Below, piece after piece: positions 1 to 8,956 of a DNA stretch of 64,000 nt (position 1 is its first letter; every line of letters begins with the position of its first letter). The notes under the pieces were generated by a model. It was not told where the DNA came from. It did no database searches and saw only the letters and a list, made by a program, of their open reading frames with translations. The position numbers and the translations under genes are program-made. The stretch is from Metabacillus sediminilitoris (lineage in GTDB: Bacteria; Bacillota; Bacilli; Bacillales; Bacillaceae), in the NCBI RefSeq assembly GCF_009720625.1, contig NZ_CP046266.1, forward strand, positions 2,241,501 to 2,305,500, written 5' to 3'.

Positions 1-1
1 T

Positions 2-904
2 GCAGATATGCAAATTAAGTTAGGTTTGAGTGATGTTATTATTGCAGGGGGAGCAGAAAGTATGAGTACGGCTCCTTATTATATTCGTGAGGCTCGTTTT
101 GGCTATCGTTCCGGAAACGGTTTGCTCCTTGATCCTAACACAGAGAGTCAGCCCTACTCCCAGCCCATTGAAAAGTATGGGAATTTAACAATGGGAATGA
201 CAGCTGAAAACTTAGCAAAAAAATATAAAATTGATCGATTAGAGCAGGATGAATTTGCTTTGAGAAGTCAAGAGTTAGCAGCAAAAGCTATCCAAAGCGG
301 ATTTTTTAAAGATCAAATCGTTCCATATGAAGTCAAGCAACGAAAAGAGACTATTCTTTTTGAGCAGGATGAGCATCCACGGAATACAACACTGGAAAAA
401 CTGTCAGTATTAAAACCTGTTTTTCAATCAGATGGAACCGTAACAGCTGGTAATGCAAGCGGTAGAAATGATGCGGCTTCCGCCATTCTTATGATGAATG
501 AGTCGATTGCAAAGGAAAGAGGCTTCAAGCCTAAAGCGAAAATAATCGCTCAAGCAAGTGTGGGAGTTGATCCTGACATCATGGGAATCGGTCCGGTGTA
601 TTCAACACAGAAAGTATTGAAAATGAGTGGACTTTCATTAAAAGATATTGGATTGATTGAACTGAATGAGGCTTTTTCCGCTCAAGCATTGGCCGTTATT
701 AAAGAACTCGATTTAAACTTAGATACAGTAAATGTAAACGGAGGTGCCATTGCACTCGGTCATCCTATCGGCGCAACAGGTGCCATTTTAACAACAAAAC
801 TTTTACATGAAATGGAACGCCGTGGAGAAAAGTACGGTCTAGTCACTCTATGTATCGGTGGAGGGCAAGGTATTTCGACTATTTTCGAAAATTTGCAGGT
901 ATAA
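2..904 (+). CDS. Acetyl-CoA acetyltransferase (thiolase), 5' end outside the window
   Basis: Thiolase joining or cleaving acetoacetyl-CoA in short-chain acyl-CoA metabolism, cytosolic. The reading frame is open to the first base of the window, so the N-terminal part with the nucleophilic cysteine lies upstream. Visible thiolase features are the GGAESMS stretch near the start, NASGRNDAAS in the middle, the NEAFSAQALA segment, GGAIALGHPIGATG (catalytic His) and the C-terminal CIGGGQG (second catalytic Cys). It ends 15 bp before the 3-hydroxyacyl-CoA dehydrogenase gene, so the two are co-transcribed. Whether it acts in degradation or synthesis cannot be told from sequence. Confidence 0.93.
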   Translation, partial: ADMQIKLGLSDVIIAGGAESMSTAPYYIREARFGYRSGNGLLLDPNTESQPYSQPIEKYGNLTMGMTAENLAKKYKIDRLEQDEFALRSQELAAKAIQSGFFKDQIVPYEVKQRKETILFEQDEHPRNTTLEKLSVLKPVFQSDGTVTAGNASGRNDAASAILMMNESIAKERGFKPKAKIIAQASVGVDPDIMGIGPVYSTQKVLKMSGLSLKDIGLIELNEAFSAQALAVIKELDLNLDTVNVNGGAIALGHPIGATGAILTTKLLHEMERRGEKYGLVTLCIGGGQGISTIFENLQV

Positions 905-919
905 TAGGGGGAAAGAGTC

Positions 920-1768
920 ATGACTAAGATAGCTATAATCGGTTCCGGTACAATGGGAAGAGGGATTGCATACGTTGCGGCGCTCAATGGTTTTTCTGTT
1001 GCATTGAATGATATTCATTCTGAATCATTGAAGCAAGCTGAAAACTATATTAAAGAAGAATTGATCAAAAGTGAAGAAAGAGGATATATTAGCAAAGACG
1101 ATATTGAAAGAAGTATGAATAACTTAACATTTTCTTTGGACATGAATGCTTGTGTTGAAGATTCAGAACTTGTTATTGAGGCTGTGCTTGAAATCATGGA
1201 TATGAAAATAAACGTATTCAAAGAACTTGATAGATTATGCCCTGATTATACGATTTTGGCAACCAATACGTCCACTATGAGCCCAACAGAAATAGGAGCT
1301 CAAACATCTCGTCCTGATAAAGTCATTGCAATGCATTTCTTTAACCCTGTTCATAAAATGAAGCTAATAGAAATAGTCAAAGGCCTTGATACTTCAAAAG
1401 AAACAATGGAGTTTGTTAAAAATATCGGCAAGAAGATGGGAAAAGAAACCGTAGAAGTTAATGAATTTCCTGGTTTTATTACAAGCAGAATGAATTGCCT
1501 TATTGGTAATGAGGCAATGAACATGTTGATGGAAGGGGTTGCATCAGCAGAAGATATTGATAAGTCTATTAAGCTAGGATTAAATCATCCGATGGGGCCT
1601 CTTGCACTTGCAGATTTAGTAGGTTTGGATACGAGATTACGCAATATGGAATACTTACATCAAACATTAGGGGAAAAGTATCGCCCTTGTCCGCTGCTAA
1701 CTAAGTATGTAAAAGCAGGAAAATTAGGAGTGAAATCAGGTTCAGGTTTTTTTAACTATTCATTATAA
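920..1768 (+). CDS. hbd: 3-hydroxybutyryl-CoA dehydrogenase
   Basis: NAD(P)-dependent oxidation of 3-hydroxyacyl-CoA to 3-ketoacyl-CoA, the step before thiolase. The 282 residues match the usual length. The N-terminal Rossmann motif GSGTMGRGIA starts at residue 9, followed by ATNTSTMSPTEI and the catalytic-histidine region MHFFNPVHKMKL. The C-terminal helical dimerisation half ends in KLGVKSGSGFFNYS. It has a GGGGAAAG ribosome site and sits directly behind the thiolase gene, suggesting a short-chain hydroxyacid or butyrate-type pathway. A factor-independent terminator follows at about 1879-1925. Confidence 0.93.
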   Translation: MTKIAIIGSGTMGRGIAYVAALNGFSVALNDIHSESLKQAENYIKEELIKSEERGYISKDDIERSMNNLTFSLDMNACVEDSELVIEAVLEIMDMKINVFKELDRLCPDYTILATNTSTMSPTEIGAQTSRPDKVIAMHFFNPVHKMKLIEIVKGLDTSKETMEFVKNIGKKMGKETVEVNEFPGFITSRMNCLIGNEAMNMLMEGVASAEDIDKSIKLGLNHPMGPLALADLVGLDTRLRNMEYLHQTLGEKYRPCPLLTKYVKAGKLGVKSGSGFFNYSL

Positions 1769-1878
1769 AAAAGATTAATATTCAATTTATATATTTGAGA
1801 TATAGAAGTCTTTTGGGGTACTTTTTACAAGATAAATCTGTTGCGAGATTAGTCATTTGTTCGGGACGGATATGAGAA

Positions 1879-1925
1879 AAGATGTGAAATAGAGATAGGT
1901 GAATGTTTTCACATCTTATTTTTTG
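1879..1925 (+). terminator. Intrinsic terminator after hbd
   Basis: The arms AAGATGTGAAA (1879-1889) and TTTCACATCTT (1907-1917) are perfectly complementary over 11 bp and are followed by ATTTTTT. It closes the thiolase-hbd transcript and separates it from the transporter gene. Confidence 0.8.
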
Positions 1926-1931
1926 ATCGTT

Positions 1932-1947
1932 TTGATAGCGCTATCAA
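1932..1947. promoter_or_regulatory. cre-like palindrome upstream of the CitMHS transporter
   Basis: TTGATAGCGCTATCAA is a perfect 16-bp palindrome. It agrees with the CcpA cre consensus (TGWAANCGNTNWCA) except for one base per half. Its position 49 bp before the transporter start suggests carbon catabolite control, which is inferred from motif and position only. Confidence 0.5.
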
Positions 1948-1995
1948 TGAATTGCGTAATAAAAGTGTAAAAGATTTGCACTAGGGGGGAAAAGG

Positions 1996-3300
1996 ATGTT
2001 AACGGTACTTGGATTAACAATGATAGCGGTATTTACCTATTTTATAATGTCGGGTCGCATGTCTTCTTTTACTGCATTAACGGTAATCCCGCTTTTATTT
2101 GCCATCATCGGAGGATTCGGTTCCAGTGTTGATACGATGATGCTTGATGGAATCAAGCTGGTTGCAACTTCAGCTGCATTCCTGTTATTTGCTCTTTTGT
2201 TTTTCGGAATCATGATAGACGCGGGTTTGTTTGATCCGTTAATCAATAGGATAATCAAGACAGTCAAAGGTGACCCACTTAAAGTAGCAGTCGGAACTGC
2301 TATTTTAACTCTTCTTGTTGCACTTGATGGGGATGGAACTACGACTTTTATCATTGTTGTCTCCTCAATGCTGCCTCTGTATAGAAGGTTAGATATGAAT
2401 CCATTGGTATTAGCAACAATTGCCATGCTTTCTTTTAGTGTGGTCTGTGGTTTAACGCCGTGGGGAGGACCTGGAATTCGAGCTTTATCTGTTTTAGGAT
2501 TAGAGCAGACAGACTTTTTTATACCTCTTATTCCCACTTTAATCGGCGGAGCAATATGGGTCATAATTGTCTCATTCATTTTGGGGAAAATGGAGAGAAA
2601 AAGACTTGGGGTAGTTGATATAGATGAATATGAAAATGCAGCATATACGATAGAAATTGCTGCTGCACAAGAGTGTTCAATTAAGCGTCCACAGATGTTA
2701 TGGATAAATTTGAGTTTAACTATTATCGTCATGGCAGTGCTGATAATGGGGCTAATGAAACCAGCTGTTCTCTTTTTGGTGGCGGTTGTTATTGCTATGT
2801 TAATCAATTATCCTACTATAGAGCAGCAGAAAGAAAGAATTAACGCCCACGGAGCTAATGCATTGATGGTATTATTGGTTGTATTTGCTGGCGGCGCTTT
2901 TACCGGAATTTTATCTGGGACAGAAATGGTCGATTCAATAGCAGATGATTTGGTATCAATTATTCCAGAATCATGGGGAAGTTATTTCTCTGTAATTATT
3001 GCATTAATCAGTATTCCATTTACTTTTGTCATGTCAAATGATGCATTTTATTTTGGTGTAGTGCCTATCTTTGCAAATACAGCTGTGGCTTATGGAATTG
3101 AACCGATAGAAATTGTCAGAGCGGTTGTATTGTCACAATCAGCGCATTTTCTTCTTCCTTTAGTGCCAGCCACTATATTATTAATTGGGATGCTAAAAAT
3201 TAATATTGGAGAATATGTCAGATTTGCATTTAAATGGTCAGTTCTCACTAGTGTTGTCCTGATTTTAATTGCTTGGGCAACAGGTGCAATTATGAACTGA
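1996..3300 (+). CDS. CitMHS-family citrate/carboxylate:cation symporter
   Basis: Inner-membrane secondary transporter of the CitMHS family, whose characterised members take up metal-citrate with protons. The 434 residues form about 11-12 hydrophobic segments with the family's ALDGDGTTTF motif (about residues 114-123) and TPWGGPGIRA (about 153-162). The C-terminal half repeats the layout, with FVMSNDAFYFG. The GGGGGGAAAAGG ribosome site precedes ATG 1996. It lies between acyl-CoA genes and an IclR regulator, so the substrate may be a hydroxy acid or other short carboxylate rather than citrate. A cre-like site lies upstream. Confidence 0.88.
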   Translation: MLTVLGLTMIAVFTYFIMSGRMSSFTALTVIPLLFAIIGGFGSSVDTMMLDGIKLVATSAAFLLFALLFFGIMIDAGLFDPLINRIIKTVKGDPLKVAVGTAILTLLVALDGDGTTTFIIVVSSMLPLYRRLDMNPLVLATIAMLSFSVVCGLTPWGGPGIRALSVLGLEQTDFFIPLIPTLIGGAIWVIIVSFILGKMERKRLGVVDIDEYENAAYTIEIAAAQECSIKRPQMLWINLSLTIIVMAVLIMGLMKPAVLFLVAVVIAMLINYPTIEQQKERINAHGANALMVLLVVFAGGAFTGILSGTEMVDSIADDLVSIIPESWGSYFSVIIALISIPFTFVMSNDAFYFGVVPIFANTAVAYGIEPIEIVRAVVLSQSAHFLLPLVPATILLIGMLKINIGEYVRFAFKWSVLTSVVLILIAWATGAIMN

Positions 3301-3666
3301 TAATTAGAATGAGGAAAATCTCTAAGAGATAAGCTACATCCACGTAACATGATACAAAAGGGGTAATAATTCATTCAATTTTAAAAACAGAACTCATTTG
3401 TAGGGATAATAATGTTTACTTTTAGTAGAAATATAGTTTTACATCTTTCTATCTGGGTTTTTAATGATTGAAATTATAACTAAAAACAGACATAAAAAGA
3501 ACGATGATCTTTACATTAAGGGTCATCGTTTATCAACATTATTCTTACTATTTATAAGTTCTATTTAACAGAATCTTTTTTCGAAAATCAGCTTCATCTA
3601 ACTGTTTAGATGAAGCTGATTTTCTATTTTATTAAAAATATGCATTTGAAAATACAGAATATATTA
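3301..3666. other. Intergenic region between convergent genes
   Basis: AT-rich spacer of 366 bp holding the bidirectional terminator at 3584-3623. No open frame with a convincing ribosome site was seen. Confidence 0.6.
3584..3623. terminator. Bidirectional intrinsic terminator
   Basis: The arms AAAATCAGCTTCATCTA and TAGATGAAGCTGATTTT form a perfect 17-bp stem around ACTGTT. A/T tracts on both sides suit termination of the rightward transporter gene and the leftward iclR-type gene. Confidence 0.85.
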
Positions 3667-4428
3667 TCAAGGAATATTTCTTTCCATTGCATTTCCTATT
3701 TGCTTAGCAGCTTCTATTACATAGTTTGAAAATGAGGTAACTGTATCTTCTTCTTTCCGGAATACCGGACAATTGATTGATACACCAGCAAGGATTAATC
3801 CATCATTAGTCAATACAGGTGCGGAGACATTAAGAGCTCCTTCATATACTTCTCCTTCTGTATATGCAAATCCCTGTATTTTTATATTTTCTAGATCTTT
3901 TTTTAACTCATCAATATTTGTAAAACCTTCTGAAATGGCTCTTTGGAATACTTGTTCTTGTTGTAAAGGTTCCATAAATGCTAATAAAACTTTTCTTGAT
4001 GCACCACGATAAACAGGTCTACTTGCTCCAATAGGCGATGAAAATTTGATGTCGTTAGGGCTTTCGATTGAATCAATACAAACTCCTTCTAATGTGATAG
4101 GGTCGACAACATTTAAACTGATCGTTTCTCTTGTTGCTAGGGAAATCTTTTCCAGGAAAGGCCTAGCAACTTGTTGGAGTTTAAGATTGGGATTCGCATA
4201 CAAGCCAAGTTTATATGCATTTAATCCTAATCTGTATTTTCCTGTAGAAATATTTTTTGTTAAATATCCACTTTCAACTAGCGTGTTAACTAAGCGAAAC
4301 ATAACTGTTGATGAAATATTTAATTTATTAGTTAATTCTTTGACACTATATTCAATATCGTTTCCATGAAAATGATTCAAAACCATTAATCCTCTTCTTA
4401 ACGTTTGAGACGTCGATTTATCCGTCAT
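3667..4428 (-). CDS. IclR-family transcriptional regulator
   Basis: DNA-binding regulator with an N-terminal winged helix (SQTLRRGLMVLNHF, then VKELTNKLNISSTVMFRLVN) and a C-terminal IclR effector domain (GVCIDSIES, GASRPVYRGASRKVLLAF, SVNCP-like SINCPVF near the end). The ATG at 4428 is preferred because GGGGGA lies 10 bases upstream; a TTG at 4446 would overlap that ribosome site. It is convergent with the carboxylate transporter and divergent from the ABC operon, so either could be its target. IclR proteins often sense small organic acids. Confidence 0.88.
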   Translation of the reverse strand: MTDKSTSQTLRRGLMVLNHFHGNDIEYSVKELTNKLNISSTVMFRLVNTLVESGYLTKNISTGKYRLGLNAYKLGLYANPNLKLQQVARPFLEKISLATRETISLNVVDPITLEGVCIDSIESPNDIKFSSPIGASRPVYRGASRKVLLAFMEPLQQEQVFQRAISEGFTNIDELKKDLENIKIQGFAYTEGEVYEGALNVSAPVLTNDGLILAGVSINCPVFRKEEDTVTSFSNYVIEAAKQIGNAMERNIP

Positions 4429-4674
4429 AAAAACACATTCCCCCAACTATTAAAAAACTAATTGTTTATCAAACCTATAGAGTAAATTATATTATCCCAG
4501 CTAAAGGATTTCAATTTTCATCACCATCAAATATGTTTTAGAAACAATAACAATTATATGGTATTAAGTTTGATAGTACCTTATTGAAAACCCTGTTAGG
4601 ATTTATAAGTTATGATTTAATATTTTTTTATTTTTAAAATTATTGAAAAAATTAACTGATGATGATAATATTTA

Positions 4675-4699
4675 ATTATCGGATTGATAATCCGATAAT
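4675..4699. promoter_or_regulatory. 25-bp operator-like dyad
   Basis: ATTATCGGATT and AATCCGATAAT are perfect 11-bp inverted arms with a 3-bp spacer, followed by a further ATAATCGG half-like repeat. It lies in the 468-bp region between the divergent IclR gene and the ABC operon and is a natural candidate for the IclR binding site. The assignment is inference. Confidence 0.5.
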
Positions 4700-4806
4700 C
4701 GGTTTCGTTTTTAGTCCGTTTTTGCTTTTTTGAAAAGATTATGTTTTTTAAGTTTAATAGTTCAATACAAGAATTATTAAGCAAAAAAGAGATTGAATCC
4801 AACGAA

Positions 4807-4821
4807 ATGTAAACGTTATCA
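4807..4821. promoter_or_regulatory. cre box (CcpA site) before the ABC operon
   Basis: ATGTAAACGTTATCA matches the WTGNAANCGNWWNCA form of the catabolite responsive element at every specified position. It is 76 bp upstream of the binding-protein gene, implying glucose repression of the importer. Confidence 0.65.
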
Positions 4822-4896
4822 AAGGAGGGGAGATCAAGCACTAGAAAGAGTGTTGATGCTAGGTCAAGGCTTAAATATTAAGTAGGGGGAATATCT

Positions 4897-5982
4897 ATGA
4901 AAAGACTGCTTTTTTATGTAACTATATTAATTCTAGCTACAATTTTACTTGCGGGATGTGGGAAAAAAGAAGAGGCGACTGTTGGTAGTGATGGAGTTGA
5001 ACAAGAATTAGTAGTTGCAGGAAATCAGGATATGACAGATCTAATGAACCAGAAAATTTTTAAGTCTTTCCAAGAAAAATATCCAGATACGAAAGTCACG
5101 TATATTCCAGGAAACGGTGCGGAAACAGCAGCAAAAGTTAAAGCACAAAAGAACTCTCCGCAAATTGATGTTGCTATTCTAGAAATCAATTCACAAATTG
5201 ATGGATACAACAATAAACTTTGGTCCCCGCTTAATAAAGAGGACATTCCTAGTATGAACAAAATTGTACATGAAACGAATATTCCAGAAAACAGTGGTGT
5301 ACCAGTTTTTTACTCTCCACACGTAGTGTCCTATAACAAAGAATTAGTCGAAAGTAAAGGACTCCCTGTATTGACATCATGGAATGACTTAGCTTTACCT
5401 GAATTAAAAGGAAAGGTTGCTCTTCAAGATCCTGCAGGCAGTTTTGGCCGTACAGCGTTAATTATGCTTGCTTATGCTAACGGGGGATCAGAGAGCCAAA
5501 TTGAACCAGGATTTAAAAAATTAGCTGAAATTGCATCAAATCAGTCGACATTTTATAAGAATCAAAGCTTTATTAATCAAGCTCTGCAAGATGACTCAGC
5601 GGCATATACGGTTTGGGCTTTAAATCGACACCATACTTACCGTGAGGAAGGCAATCTGCCCCTTGAGTTTGTTGTACCTAAAGAAGGTGTTTACATTTCT
5701 AATTCCGGAATTGCGACATTGGTTGATGGAGCGAAGCACCCAAATGCTGCTAAAAAGTTTATTGATTTTATGTTGAGTGATGAAGTTCAAAAGTTATTGG
5801 CTGAAGATCTCTACCTTAATCCTGTTACTGATGTGAAGGTGTCTTCTGAAGTCGCTAAAAAGTTGGAGTTTGATAAGAGCAATAGTAAAGAATTCGACAA
5901 CAACGTTATTTCTAGTGAATTTCCAAAATGGCTCGAGCGGTTTAATCAAGAAATCTCACCTTTAATAGGAAAGGATATGTGA
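4897..5982 (+). CDS. ABC transporter substrate-binding lipoprotein (polyamine/iron type)
   Basis: Extracytoplasmic solute-binding protein of a PotD/AfuA-like ABC importer. The signal peptide ends in the lipobox LLAGC (lipid-modified Cys21), so the mature protein is membrane-tethered. The body resembles family 1/6/8 binding proteins: a KVTYIPGNGAETAAKVKAQ segment, ALQDPAGSFGR in the middle and a KFIDFMLSDEVQK helix near the end. It has a GGGGGAA ribosome site and is the first gene of a four-gene operon, overlapping or abutting the ATPase gene. The substrate is not evident from sequence; polyamines, iron chelates and phosphonates are all handled by relatives. Confidence 0.85.
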   Translation: MKRLLFYVTILILATILLAGCGKKEEATVGSDGVEQELVVAGNQDMTDLMNQKIFKSFQEKYPDTKVTYIPGNGAETAAKVKAQKNSPQIDVAILEINSQIDGYNNKLWSPLNKEDIPSMNKIVHETNIPENSGVPVFYSPHVVSYNKELVESKGLPVLTSWNDLALPELKGKVALQDPAGSFGRTALIMLAYANGGSESQIEPGFKKLAEIASNQSTFYKNQSFINQALQDDSAAYTVWALNRHHTYREEGNLPLEFVVPKEGVYISNSGIATLVDGAKHPNAAKKFIDFMLSDEVQKLLAEDLYLNPVTDVKVSSEVAKKLEFDKSNSKEFDNNVISSEFPKWLERFNQEISPLIGKDM

Positions 5983-5984
5983 CA

Positions 5985-7067
5985 ATGACGTATGATGTAG
6001 AGTTAAAAGGTATCAAGAAGAGTTTTAACAATCAAAACATAGTTAAAGAATTTAATCTTCAAGTCAAAAAAGGGGAGTTTATCTCCTTTCTAGGACCTTC
6101 TGGTTGCGGTAAAACTACTACATTGAATATGTTGGCAGGATTTTTAGAACCAAATGAAGGAGAATTATTTATAAAAGGGAAAAAGATGAATAAAATCCCC
6201 CCGTATAATAGAGAATTGGGGATGGTTTTCCAGACATATTCTCTATTTCCTCATATGACTATCTTTGAAAATGTAGCTTATGGATTGAAATTAAGAAAAG
6301 TACCTAAATCTGAGATTAAATTAAGAGTAAAAAAAGTGCTAGAACTTGTTCAGTTGCCCCATTTGAATGATCGTTTCCCTAATCAGCTTTCAGGTGGACA
6401 GAGGCAGCGAATTGCTATTGCTCGTGCTTTAGTTACAGAACCTTCAATTTTACTATTAGATGAACCGTTAAGTAATCTCGATGCTAAACTCCGTATTGAA
6501 CTAAGAGACGAGTTAAAACGCTTGCATAAACAATTGGGTGTAACCACTATATTTGTTACTCACGATCAGGAAGAAGCATTATCATTATCTGATCGTATCG
6601 TTGTCATGAGTCATGGGAATATTGAACAAATTGGAACTCCTGATGAGATTTATCACCGTCCAAAAACTGAGTTTGTACATACATTTATTGGGCAAACGAA
6701 TCGATTCCAGGGAAAGGTTGAAGCTGTAAATGGAAAAGAAGTTTGTATTTTATCAAGTGATGGCTTCCGTTTCAACACACTCAGCCAACAGAATAAATTT
6801 GAGGTAGGAGAACAAGTAAATCTATTCATTCGTCCTGAAAGTGTTTATTTATCTAAAGATTTTCATACAGACCAGAATATTACTAGTATTACTGGAACCA
6901 TTAAATTAGTAACATTTCTTGGTGCTGTTACAGAGTATCACATAACAGTTGGTAATCATGATTTAACAGTACGAACACAACAGCCCAAAAGTGAATGGAT
7001 GGAGGGTACTACTGTTTCATGTTACTGGGACATTAAAGATCAGCTGTTAATCAAAAGGGAGGAATGA
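5985..7067 (+). CDS. ABC importer ATPase (PotA-like)
   Basis: Cytosolic ATP-hydrolysing subunit. Walker A is GPSGCGKTT (about residue 38), the Q-loop is VFQTYSLFPHM, the signature is LSGGQRQR, Walker B is LLLDEPLSNLD and the switch is THDQEEA. After about residue 235 there is a TOBE-type regulatory extension (FIRPESVYL, then two small beta domains), as in PotA/FbpC ATPases. ATG 5985 is favoured over GTG 5979 because AAAGGA lies 9 bases before it. It overlaps or directly follows the binding-protein gene. Confidence 0.9.
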   Translation: MTYDVELKGIKKSFNNQNIVKEFNLQVKKGEFISFLGPSGCGKTTTLNMLAGFLEPNEGELFIKGKKMNKIPPYNRELGMVFQTYSLFPHMTIFENVAYGLKLRKVPKSEIKLRVKKVLELVQLPHLNDRFPNQLSGGQRQRIAIARALVTEPSILLLDEPLSNLDAKLRIELRDELKRLHKQLGVTTIFVTHDQEEALSLSDRIVVMSHGNIEQIGTPDEIYHRPKTEFVHTFIGQTNRFQGKVEAVNGKEVCILSSDGFRFNTLSQQNKFEVGEQVNLFIRPESVYLSKDFHTDQNITSITGTIKLVTFLGAVTEYHITVGNHDLTVRTQQPKSEWMEGTTVSCYWDIKDQLLIKREE

Positions 7068-7070
7068 TTT

Positions 7071-7967
7071 TTGGCACAGACTTCTCTATTAATTCATAAG
7101 ACAAAAAGTAATACATTTAATGTTTTTTCTTCTCGATGGGTCATTCCAATTCTTTTGGCACCGGCACTGATTATATTAATAGGTGTCTTCTTCATTCCAA
7201 TGATGTTGATGTTTATACAAAGTCTAATAGACGAACAGAGTAACTTTACGATAGCAAACTATTTAGTTTTTTTCCAAGAGCCATTTTATTGGGGAGTTCT
7301 TTGGCAAACGATCAAAATTAGTAGCTTGACAGTACTGGGTACATTAATTTTAAGTTATCCAGTAGCAATGTTTATGGCGGGTTCAACAGGTAAAATCAGA
7401 GCAATCGTAACCTTTCTTGTCTTATTGCCACACCTAGTCAGTGTTGTAATTAGAAATTTCGGCTGGACAATTATACTAAATGAACGTGGGTTAATTAATA
7501 CATTTCTTTTAGAGATAGGAATTATCAATCAGCCGCTACGGTTAATGTATAATGAATTAGGTACAGTGATTGGGTTAGTGGATTCATTTGTCGCTTACAT
7601 GATATTGGCCATTGCCACAAGTCTATATTCAATTAATCCTTCATTATATAAAGCTGGGGCAATCATGGGTGCGAATCGACTAAGATGCTTTTTTAGTATC
7701 ACATTCCCGCTAAGTTTGCCAGGGGTTTACTCAGGAATTGTTCTGGTTTTCAGTTTATCTATGAGTGCTTTTGTTACACCAACTCTCTTGGGTGGGACAA
7801 GCGTTAAGGTAATGCCAACATTAACCTATCAACAAATCATGTTTACACTGAATTGGCCACTAGGTGCGGCGATATCGTTTGTTCTTTTGGCAAGCACGAT
7901 ATTACTAGTCTCAACATTTACAAAACTAACAGAAACAAAACGATATAAGGAGGTATTTAAATCATGA
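7071..7967 (+). CDS. ABC importer permease 1 (PotB-like)
   Basis: Integral membrane subunit of the importer with about six hydrophobic segments. The coupling-helix EAA-like loop is KAGAIMGANRLRCFFSITFP (about residues 202-221), which docks on the ATPase in this family. Translation probably starts at TTG 7071, eight bases after GGGAGGAA. It follows the ATPase gene by 3 bp and overlaps the next permease gene by 4 bp, so it belongs to one operon encoding a heteromeric channel. Confidence 0.88.
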   Translation: MAQTSLLIHKTKSNTFNVFSSRWVIPILLAPALIILIGVFFIPMMLMFIQSLIDEQSNFTIANYLVFFQEPFYWGVLWQTIKISSLTVLGTLILSYPVAMFMAGSTGKIRAIVTFLVLLPHLVSVVIRNFGWTIILNERGLINTFLLEIGIINQPLRLMYNELGTVIGLVDSFVAYMILAIATSLYSINPSLYKAGAIMGANRLRCFFSITFPLSLPGVYSGIVLVFSLSMSAFVTPTLLGGTSVKVMPTLTYQQIMFTLNWPLGAAISFVLLASTILLVSTFTKLTETKRYKEVFKS

Positions 7968-8770
7968 TGAAACTCCGCTTTTCATGGCTCGGGGTTGTAA
8001 CTTTCTTTATTTTAATGATTACGATCGCGCCTTTTCTCGTGATTATTCCTAGTTCTTTTACTTCTGAGAACTTTGTATCGTTTCCACCTGAAGGATTGTC
8101 CCTAAAGTGGTATACAGGGATGATAAATATGCCCGGGATATTAGATGCGGTTGTGTTCAGTTTACAATTGGCTACAGTTACAGCAATTATATCAACAGTG
8201 TTTGGAACATTTGCAGGCTTATGTATTACAAAATATAACTTTAAAGGGAAACAAACAATTAATACTCTATTATTATCACCTTTAGCATTGCCTTCACTAA
8301 TTATAGGAATTGCCTTGTTAGTTTACTTTACTTATCTTGGATTAGCGGGCTCATTTACAGGTCTTTTGTTAGCGCATGTATTGATCACTATTCCATATGT
8401 CATCCGTTTTGTGTTAACAGGGATGGCCACCTTCGATGACAATTATGAAAAAGCAGCTGCTATTTTGGGAGCCAAACCTATACGAACTTTCTGGGATGTT
8501 ACCTTTCCGTTAATTCGTTCAGCAGTAGTTTCAGGGGCAGTTTTTTCATTTCTAATTTCATTTGATAATGTGACTATATCTTTGTTTTTGGTGTCTGCAG
8601 AAAGCATGACGTTGCCATTAATGATTTTTAACTATATCCAACAAAACTTAAGTCCGTTAATCTCTGCAGTATCAACTATGGTTATTCTATTAAGCTTAAT
8701 TCCAATCATAATTTTAGAAAAAGTGTATGGTCTTGATCGTCTGTTTGGTTTAAACTCAAATTCACATTAA
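7964..8770 (+). CDS. ABC importer permease 2 (PotC-like)
   Basis: Second membrane subunit of the importer, 268 residues with six predicted membrane segments. The EAA-like loop is EKAAAILGAKPIRTFWDVTF (about residues 165-184). Its ATG overlaps the stop of the first permease gene (ATGA), typical of translational coupling and of PotB/PotC pairs. It is the last gene of the operon, and an intrinsic terminator lies about 90 bp downstream. Confidence 0.88.
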   Translation: MMKLRFSWLGVVTFFILMITIAPFLVIIPSSFTSENFVSFPPEGLSLKWYTGMINMPGILDAVVFSLQLATVTAIISTVFGTFAGLCITKYNFKGKQTINTLLLSPLALPSLIIGIALLVYFTYLGLAGSFTGLLLAHVLITIPYVIRFVLTGMATFDDNYEKAAAILGAKPIRTFWDVTFPLIRSAVVSGAVFSFLISFDNVTISLFLVSAESMTLPLMIFNYIQQNLSPLISAVSTMVILLSLIPIIILEKVYGLDRLFGLNSNSH

Positions 8771-8858
8771 TTTCTTGAAAGTTATTTATGTTAATTAGAA
8801 AGTACAACGATAGTTTTAATCTTGATTATCATGCATTTTCAAATAAATTGAGGTATAG

Positions 8859-8885
8859 AAAGAGCAGGGCATTACTTGCTCTTTT
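8859..8885 (+). terminator. Intrinsic terminator after the ABC operon
   Basis: AAAGAGCA and TGCTCTTT pair around a 10-base loop and are followed by a T-rich run. Confidence 0.65.
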
Positions 8886-8890
8886 TAATA

Positions 8891-8916
8891 TTTTCAATTT
8901 TTATAAAAATTGAAAA
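8891..8916. promoter_or_regulatory. 26-bp perfect palindrome upstream of the thioesterase gene
   Basis: TTTTCAATTTTTA and its exact reverse complement meet at 8903/8904, giving a 26-bp self-complementary stretch. A TATAAT-like hexamer follows at about 8926. It may be an operator for a TetR-type factor, or a hairpin acting as part of the preceding terminator region. Confidence 0.4.
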
Positions 8917-8956
8917 AATATACTATATAATAGTAGAAAAAAGGGGAGGAATGAGA

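Noticed and set aside
2037..2807. Long minus-strand frame inside the CitMHS gene
   Set aside because: It is the antisense shadow of an intact transporter gene, has no ribosome site and shows no domain pattern.
4617..4841. Minus-strand 74-codon frame upstream of the ABC operon
   Set aside because: Very AT-rich, no ribosome site, and overlaps the dyad and cre box; it is regulatory DNA.
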